Assembly: GCA_003024985.2 (NCBI GenBank) | Contig: PXIH01S0000821.1 | DNA from: Euperipatoides rowelli | Taxonomy: Eukaryota > Onychophora > Udeonychophora > Euonychophora > Peripatopsidae | Direction: 5' to 3' (one strand) | DNA: 12,585 bases | Notes under the pieces: model-generated | The model's database searches: none | What the model was told of the DNA's origin: nothing | What the model saw: only the letters and a program-made list of their open reading frames with translations | In this document: one piece after another, positions 7,960 through 12,585 of the stretch | Layout of the letters: every line of letters starts with the position of its first letter | Numbering within the stretch: the stretch's first letter is position 1 | Position numbers and translations under genes: made by a program

Positions 7960-9104
7960 GATTACTACAATAGATAGCTGATCATGAATATTGGTAAAGT
8001 TAATCTAATTAGTGTTTAAATAAATTAGTGATTAGTGAGTCTAATTTGTAGTGTTTGTCAGTACACATGGGGTGGTATAGCAATCATAATTAGATTTGAC
8101 CGACAAACTGTGGCACGACATACATATATAGTGTATGTACTGTATATATATACACACACACACACACACTATGTATATACATATAGTATATAAAGATTTA
8201 ATTTTATTTGGAAGAGAAATTTTTACTTCAAAGCAATAAATTATTTTCTAACTAGGCTTTCCCTAATTCTTAATAATAATAACTCAGTTTCCATTAGTTG
8301 TTTTAAACTATAAAAAATTATGTTTTTGCTTATATCAAGTTGGTAGTTGAATATTGAGGCAATTTATTTTTAATGAGCCTCATTTCTTGACTGTTTTGAT
8401 GCTGTTTTCTGTATTTTAGAGTATTGTGACTACTTTTAAAATGTTAATGTAGGCCTACTCATTCAAAATATATGAAATAAAACCATTGTGTTTTGTCAAA
8501 ATGAAATGCAGTATATTTAAAAAAATACTAATATTTTTGTTAAAAAAAAAAATACTTGACAAGTTTTTTTTTCTTTCTTTTTCAACAAAAGGCCAGCACA
8601 AATGCCGAAATTTGTTTTTTTCTGGCACGTGTCCAATTTAGCTTCACAGTATCACATGACTCATGATGATATAATACTGTCTTGACTTGCCAACAGTTGA
8701 GCTTTTATGCTTGCCTTATTTTTAAAAAAAGGTGTACATTTGAAGATTTAAAGTCTATTAAAAATGTACATTCAAATATTTATAGTAGGGAGGAGATGTA
8801 TTTTAATTGAGGTAGGGGGAAATGTTTTTTGTATAGGCCATATCTGCACCCAAGTAAGTTAGTTTAAATTGAACAACTTTATATTTTAACTTAAACCATT
8901 TTGTGTCAAAAAAATTGGTCACTTTACAGAAAAGCAGCTAAATCTACCATTTTGAATGAATATGGCAGAAATTGATTTAAATAAGCATGTGATAACACAA
9001 TTATTTTTAATAATGAAAAGATGACAAAACGCAATCCGTTTATGATCCTTGAGTGTAGAACAAATATGCCATCTTGATTCAATATGGGGACTAATTAGCT
9101 TTTT
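7960..9104. other. AT-rich non-coding stretch with a microsatellite
   Basis: No gene recognised. An acceptor-like TTCTGTATTTTAG (AG 8418-8419) precedes a six-codon frame ending in TAA at 8437-8439, with AATAAA at 8476-8481; this is considered under the findings. An imperfect inverted repeat GTTTGTCAGT (8053-8062) / ACCGACAAAC (8099-8108) is also present. Confidence 0.4.
8121..8190. repeat. Compound microsatellite (TA)n/(CA)n
   Basis: Alternating purine-pyrimidine tract: TATATATA blocks, a CACACACACACACAC core near 8153-8168, then TATGTATATACATATAG. The flanking TA-rich blocks are partly complementary, so the tract can fold back. Probably length-polymorphic. Confidence 0.85.
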
Positions 9105-9113
9105 TTAAACATT

Positions 9114-9526
9114 TTTTGTTATTTACTATCATTATTATTTACATATTTATTGGGTTTTTTTTTAACATTATTTCCTGGTTGCACGATACAATGATGCTTG
9201 CGTCTCTGTTTTGCCATTAGTTCTTTGCCTTGCGTCCATGTTGTGGTTTTTAGTCTTGCCTTAAATCGACAGCCACAAATGCATTTTTCAGACAATTGTA
9301 ACACTCTTGTAGTGAGAAAAAAAATTCCCGGTGCATACTAATGGTGAAAGAAAAGTCATAATTTTCCGCACTGGGGCTGCATGCAGGATCGAACACCTGA
9401 TCTAGCATATACAGTATATATATATATATATATATATAATATATGCACAAGCGCATCGTGGCCGAGTACATTACTGATCGGACCAAAAAAAAATCCACAT
9501 TTATCAGCATTTAACATCATAAATAA
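9114..9526 (-). mobile_element. tRNA-derived SINE, minus strand, degenerate
   Basis: On the minus strand a tRNA-like head can be read. A degenerate A-box region lies at 9451-9470 (reverse complement TGTACTCGGCCACGATGCGC). A clear B box, GTTCGATCC (9386-9394), lies in the context CAGGTGTTCGATCCTGCATG. The body continues to an A-rich, TAAAT-containing tail at about 9114-9165. TTAAACATT occurs on both sides (9105-9113 and 9527-9535) and may be a short target-site duplication; the boundaries rest on it and are uncertain. A slightly wider pair, ATTCAATATG at 9077-9086 and 9540-9549, is an alternative. Two open frames over the body encode nothing recognisable. Confidence 0.55.
9405..9444. repeat. 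(AT)n microsatellite inside the SINE head
   Basis: An almost uninterrupted TATATA tract between the A-box and B-box regions of the minus-strand SINE, at the place of the anticodon arm. It probably expanded from a short ATATAT in the ancestral copy. Confidence 0.85.
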
Positions 9527-9549
9527 TTAAACATTCATTATTCAATATG

Positions 9550-9563
9550 AATAAAAGGATACA
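9550..9563 (+). repeat. Target-site duplication, left copy
   Basis: AATAAAAGGATACA is identical to 9833-9846 and brackets the SINE at 9564-9832. A perfect 14-bp direct repeat is the expected footprint of LINE-machinery insertion. Confidence 0.82.
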
Positions 9564-9832
9564 GGAGACAAGCAGGGCTTGTCTAGTGGTGAAAGGCGAC
9601 AGACTAGACACTCTGGCGTATCCTCGGTCGCTGGTTCAAATCAGGGAAAACCACTTATCCAGGATTAAACATGGTACATGTAAAATTGTTTTTTTCCCCC
9701 CACTATTTCTTCATATGAATGCTGATTGTATGAGGAAGAAATGAGTAGTAATATTATTATAATCTCAAATAATGTATTCTTCCTGTAAAACTTTGTTTCC
9801 CTGTTAGGGGGAAACATATTTTTTAAAAAATA
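9564..9832 (+). mobile_element. tRNA-derived SINE with intact target-site duplications
   Basis: A 269-bp insertion bounded by perfect 14-bp direct repeats. The head has an A-box-like TTGTCTAGTGGTGAAAGGC (from 9579) and a B box GGTTCAAATCA (9633-9643), the internal RNA polymerase III promoter of tRNA-derived SINEs. A unique body follows, ending in an A/T-rich tail (TTTTTTAAAAAATA, to 9832) right before the second repeat. It does not look like a functional tRNA: the gap between the boxes is long and there is no paired acceptor stem. The perfect duplication suggests a younger insertion than the minus-strand SINE on its left. Open frames across it are incidental. Confidence 0.82.
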
Positions 9833-9846
9833 AATAAAAGGATACA
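9833..9846 (+). repeat. Target-site duplication, right copy
   Basis: AATAAAAGGATACA, identical to the copy at 9550-9563, directly after the A-rich tail of the SINE. Confidence 0.82.
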
Positions 9847-9886
9847 TAGTTTAACAAATGAGCCAAACATATCCACCATTTATCAA

Positions 9887-10254
9887 GGGGCAGTAGCTCA
9901 GTCTATACCATGCAGAGCTGCTGCAGCAGCCTATGACATATACCACTAGGGACAGGTTAGATCCCCGGGGAGTGCCAGTACTCAATTTTTCCGGGGGTGT
10001 TTTTTTCTACACGCAAGACTTAAATGTTATGTAAAAAGAAAAACTATTCCCAAGTTTTAAAAATGGAATGCCGAAGCTGGGAATATGTACCTAGAGGAAC
10101 CATTCTCAAAATTATAGGAAACAATTGGAAAGAAACGTTGAAGACCCATGAACGGATGAAGAGCATCAATTAGCAACAAGATAGAAGAATGTAAGTATTG
10201 TAAATAAAGCTCGTTTCACTCTTCGGGGTGAAATATATTTAAATAAAATAAAAT
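9887..10254 (+). mobile_element. tRNA-derived SINE with 3' stem-loop
   Basis: The head GGGGCAGTAGCTCAGT (9887-9902) is a typical tRNA 5' end with A box. The B box GGTTAGATCCC (9955-9965) differs by one base from GGTTCGATCCC. Between them is a palindromic CTGCTGCAGCAG, and the head is longer than a tRNA, so it is a derived SINE head. A unique body follows to about 10200. The 3' end carries a hairpin (10214-10233) and a tail of TATATTTAAATAAAATAAAA. No target-site duplication was found, so the right boundary is approximate. Confidence 0.68.
10214..10233 (+). other. UUCG-capped hairpin at the SINE 3' end
   Basis: TTTCACTC-TTCG-GGGTGAAA: an eight-pair stem, one pair being G-U in RNA, closed by the very stable C(UUCG)G tetraloop. 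It lies just before the A/T-rich tail, the place where LINE-dependent SINEs often keep a stem-loop recognised by the partner reverse transcriptase. That role is inferred. Confidence 0.6.
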
Positions 10255-10908
10255 TCAATATGGTGAGCAATAATTAGTATGTTTTTAGAGATCCAAAAAT
10301 AAATAATCAGTTTATCAGCATTCAAGTAATTGGTATCACTAAAAAATAAAAGAATACAATCGTAGTCTATTTACCCCAGAGTCCTTCTTGGTTCAAGTGT
10401 GATGGCAAGAATGGCAGCTATTAAATAAAATTAATTCTAATATTTTCCCTAATGTCTCGCTATACAATCTCCTGTGTCAGCTGAAAAGGTGGAATAGGAT
10501 TATGGCAATAGTACATTAACGCTGGAAAGACAAGATATAAGATAATACTTTAATAATATTCAAACAGTAATAACTATCGCCAAGGGGAATTAAGTCTGAT
10601 ATGGCTTTGATAATTCTTGTGGTTCTAAATAAAGATCGGTTCTTTATAGTATAGCAGTTTTTATTAAACTCAAAGTTTGGCCATAACTTTAATTCACCTT
10701 ATTATTGACATAAGAATGTTTTTACCTGCCGGTAAGAAAATGATGGTTAATCATCCCAGATGTTTTATTCCATAGGGTTGAGACTTGATTCAGAGGAACT
10801 TTGCACCAGTGTTGGGGCTTTGGCTAGATGAGAATTATTGTCCAGGTTATGGAAGGAAAATAAATGTGTATCAGGCAGAATTTGTTTGGAGTGAATTTTC
10901 GTCACCAC
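10255..10908. other. Non-coding stretch, nothing clear
   Basis: No gene or repeat recognised. Long open frames here on both strands (about 10765-11058) cross G/C homopolymers and a transposon end, and their translations are incidental. Confidence 0.45.
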
Positions 10909-11367
10909 CAAGGGTGTATTTAGGGGGGGGGGGATGTCCAAGGGGTCTGGACACCCCCACCAATTTTTTTTTTGGGGGGAGGGAGGTGTATGTGTGCAAA
11001 TAAACTTCTCTGCTTCTATAATGTCATTAATTTTCCCCTGTGGTAGTGAATAGGTCATACAATAGAACCTATGTGTCTTTCATGGTAAATCCACTGGTCC
11101 ACTGGGGGAAATCGGAGTATCATCAAAGTGAAATTAAAACTTTATAAATCATAACAGCAAAAAAAAAAGTTTATCAAATCGGACAGAAAGGCAACAAAAC
11201 ATCCAGTCGACTAAAAAAAAGCTTATCAAAATATCTGCAACAAAAATATAAATAAGGTGGTGCCCAGGACATGTGCCGCCCCGGGTACCAAAACGCGATG
11301 GTATGCCACTGTATAATCTGAGTACATCCCAGACACCTTCCAAAATTACTTTCTTGCTATGCCCCTG
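10909..11367. mobile_element. hAT-like non-autonomous DNA transposon
   Basis: The right end, read on the minus strand from 11367, is CAGGGGCATAGCAAG, which closely fits the CAGGGGCGTAGCYAG-type terminus of many invertebrate hAT elements. The left end from 10909, CAAGGGTGTATTTAGGGG, is a diverged version (9 of 15 matches). The eight bases outside each end, GTCACCAC and GTCATCTC, agree at six of eight, consistent with a decayed 8-bp hAT target duplication. The interior has G/C runs and GTACCCGGGGCGG-type words (minus strand near 11285) but no transposase. Pairing these two ends as one element is an inference; the right end alone is more secure. Confidence 0.5.
10923..10957 (+). other. G-run hairpin
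   Basis: Eleven Gs (10923-10933), then A, TGTCCA, a seven-base loop, TGGACA and CCCCC. The GGGGG-TGTCCA arm pairs with TGGACA-CCCCC apart from a bulged A. Further G runs at about 10974-10984 give the plus strand G-quadruplex potential. Confidence 0.5.
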
Positions 11368-12130
11368 GTCATCTCTCTTTCCTCAGGAAAATATTTTTCT
11401 GTTTTCCGTGCTCATATGCTCAAATGTTATATTAGGAAAAGCATTATTCTTATTTCAATTACATAAATGCATCGTCAACCTTTTTTACCTTGAGTTTCTA
11501 ACTCTTAATTGGAAAAAGTTTCTATTTCTATTTTCCTCCCACTCTCCCTGCTGTTATAACATTGGACCATTACAATAGTGACCAATTAACTTTTAAAATA
11601 TCTGTAAATCTTGATTTACATGAATTAAATTTACACGTTTTTGGAATAAAACTTGCTGTCAATTATTTGAAATAACATGGTTTATTGAAAAAAAATGTAT
11701 ATACTTTATTTAGAATAAAAGACCATGAAAACCTGTCAAAATGAAAAAGTAATTAAGCTTCTATGCTTTTATTAATGTTATGTTATATGATTTTCGGAGA
11801 GAGATTAATTTATTTATAAATTGCTTAAAATCTTTATATACTGTTTTTCTATGAATAAATTATGCCTATTAGTCTAAATTCAAATCGATTCCTCAGCCAT
11901 TATTGACATCTAAAGGTTCATAATAGCTAGTAGAATAAATTAATACTGTTTTCGTCTATATTTATTCCTTTAACTCTTAGCATTTCTATGATTTACTATG
12001 GGAAATTTGTTTGATTTACATGTTTTTGATTTACACGCTGATTTCCAAGAAAACGTCTCCAACGTAAATCTAGAATTAACTATTAAATTTGATATTCCTA
12101 ACTAAAGAAATTTTCATTTCGTAAAATTAG
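11368..12130. other. Non-coding AT-rich stretch, nothing clear
   Basis: No gene or mobile element recognised. The words GATTTACATG and GATTTACACG recur around 11610 and 12013-12040, too short to define a repeat family. A 101-residue plus-strand frame ending at 11578 is Leu/Phe-rich and resembles no known protein. Confidence 0.45.
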
Positions 12131-12194
12131 TTTTTGGAAACATATAGTGCTAATATCCTTCCCTTAGGGTATTATCATTATATGTTTCCAAAAG
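12131..12194 (+). ncRNA. Long near-perfect hairpin: miRNA-precursor-like or foldback element
   Basis: TTTTGGAAACATATA (12132-12146) is the exact reverse complement of 12179-12193. Pairing continues inward through GTG/CAT, one C-U mismatch (12150/12175) and TAATATCC with GGGTATTA, to an eight-base loop TTCCCTTA (12159-12166). In RNA this is about 27 stem pairs with one mismatch and a few G-U pairs. Size and loop fit an animal pre-miRNA, but the lack of bulges and the AT-rich arms also fit a tiny foldback transposon remnant. There is no evidence of transcription or conservation. Confidence 0.3.
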
Positions 12195-12213
12195 ATGTGG
12201 GTGAAAAAAGTAA

Positions 12214-12300
12214 CAGGGGAGGTGTTTGAGGGGGGTTAGCCCCCCCCCATGGGGTCCAGGGCAAGAGCCCTGGTGGGTAGTTAAGGGGGGGGGGGTGAAC
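12214..12300 (+). repeat. G/C-run-rich transposon fragment with nested hairpins
   Basis: Starts with CAGGGGAGGTGTTTGAGGGG, resembling a hAT-type CAGGGG terminus. Then come GGGGGG-TTAG-CCCCCCCCC (12230-12248), CCAGGGC-AAGA-GCCCTGG (12256-12273) and a G11 run (about 12285-12295). This succession of runs and small stems is typical of end regions of invertebrate MITEs. The other end is not visible in the window. A 68-residue frame that starts here is not considered a gene. Confidence 0.5.
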
Positions 12301-12585
12301 CAACAATCCAAGAGTCTCCATGGAGAATCGTTAATTGTAGGACCGAAGTTGCTTTTTTGTTTTTTACTTATAGTTCAGCAGAAAAAATATGTAGGCATTA
12401 AAGAGAAAAATGTGATTTCAATGAGAATTTAGAAAGCTGTTTAAACAAAAGATTGAAGTCTTGAAGATACTGTATGTAAAATACCAACAATTTATTTAAT
12501 AAGTCAGTGAGCTGCTTGCCTATTTTATTTTGTGCTCAGAAAATGTTAATTGTTCTTGATAGTTTATAGGATATTATTGTGTAGG

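Noticed and set aside
9250-9510. Minus-strand frame with an IYIYIYI run
   Set aside because: The run is the (AT)n microsatellite and the rest is SINE body.
9572-9660. Possible functional tRNA gene
   Set aside because: A and B boxes are present, but no acceptor stem pairs, box spacing is too long, and the sequence lies within an insertion flanked by target duplications.
10765-11058. Pro-rich minus-strand frame (PPPLNTPL)
   Set aside because: It crosses poly-G/C runs at a transposon end; the prolines come from C homopolymers.

Overview
This is AT-rich (by eye roughly 30% GC) nuclear DNA from an animal. It carries the 3' end of one conserved gene, split by an intron, inside non-coding DNA full of small transposons. 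There are no operons, Shine-Dalgarno sites or dense ORFs, so it is not prokaryotic. Short TACAGTAAAACYTGT-ended DNA elements, CAGGGG-ended hAT-like ends and tRNA-headed SINEs together suggest a marine invertebrate such as an echinoderm or mollusc. That placement is a low-confidence inference.

Layout. 1-1222 is the end of an intron: a small GC-rich repeat relic (78-118), an antisense fragment of a CR1/Jockey-like LINE reverse transcriptase (about 424-1006), then a branch-point candidate, pyrimidine tract and splice acceptor (1221-1222). 1223-1520 is the terminal coding exon of an RBM24/RBM38 (worm SUP-12) family RNA-binding protein, on the plus strand. It has the Tyr/Ala-rich C-terminal region and the family's signature ending (LQETRMQ here). 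The RRM lies in exons upstream of the window. The 3' UTR follows and may end near 2450, after an AATAAA at 2423. 3222-3387 and 3414-3975 are two related mariner-type MITEs side by side; the second holds a 72-bp tandem repeat. About 3976-9100 is gene-poor. It does contain a set of plus-strand, exon-like islands (ending at 6033; 6933-6999; 7623-7666; 7862-7918; 8420-8439) whose splice phases can be joined into one open frame. This is the most speculative and most testable observation here.

9114-10254 is a cluster of three tRNA-derived SINEs: one on the minus strand with an (AT)n microsatellite inside its tRNA-like head, one with a perfect 14-bp target-site duplication, and one ending in a UUCG-capped stem-loop. 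10909-11367 looks like a small hAT-type element. 12131-12194 is an almost perfect long hairpin that could be a microRNA precursor or a tiny foldback element. 12214-12300 is a G/C-run-rich repeat fragment.

The only well-supported gene is the RBM24/38 homologue. Members of this family bind GU/U-rich RNA and control splicing and mRNA stability, notably in muscle. No unmistakable new multi-gene system is visible.
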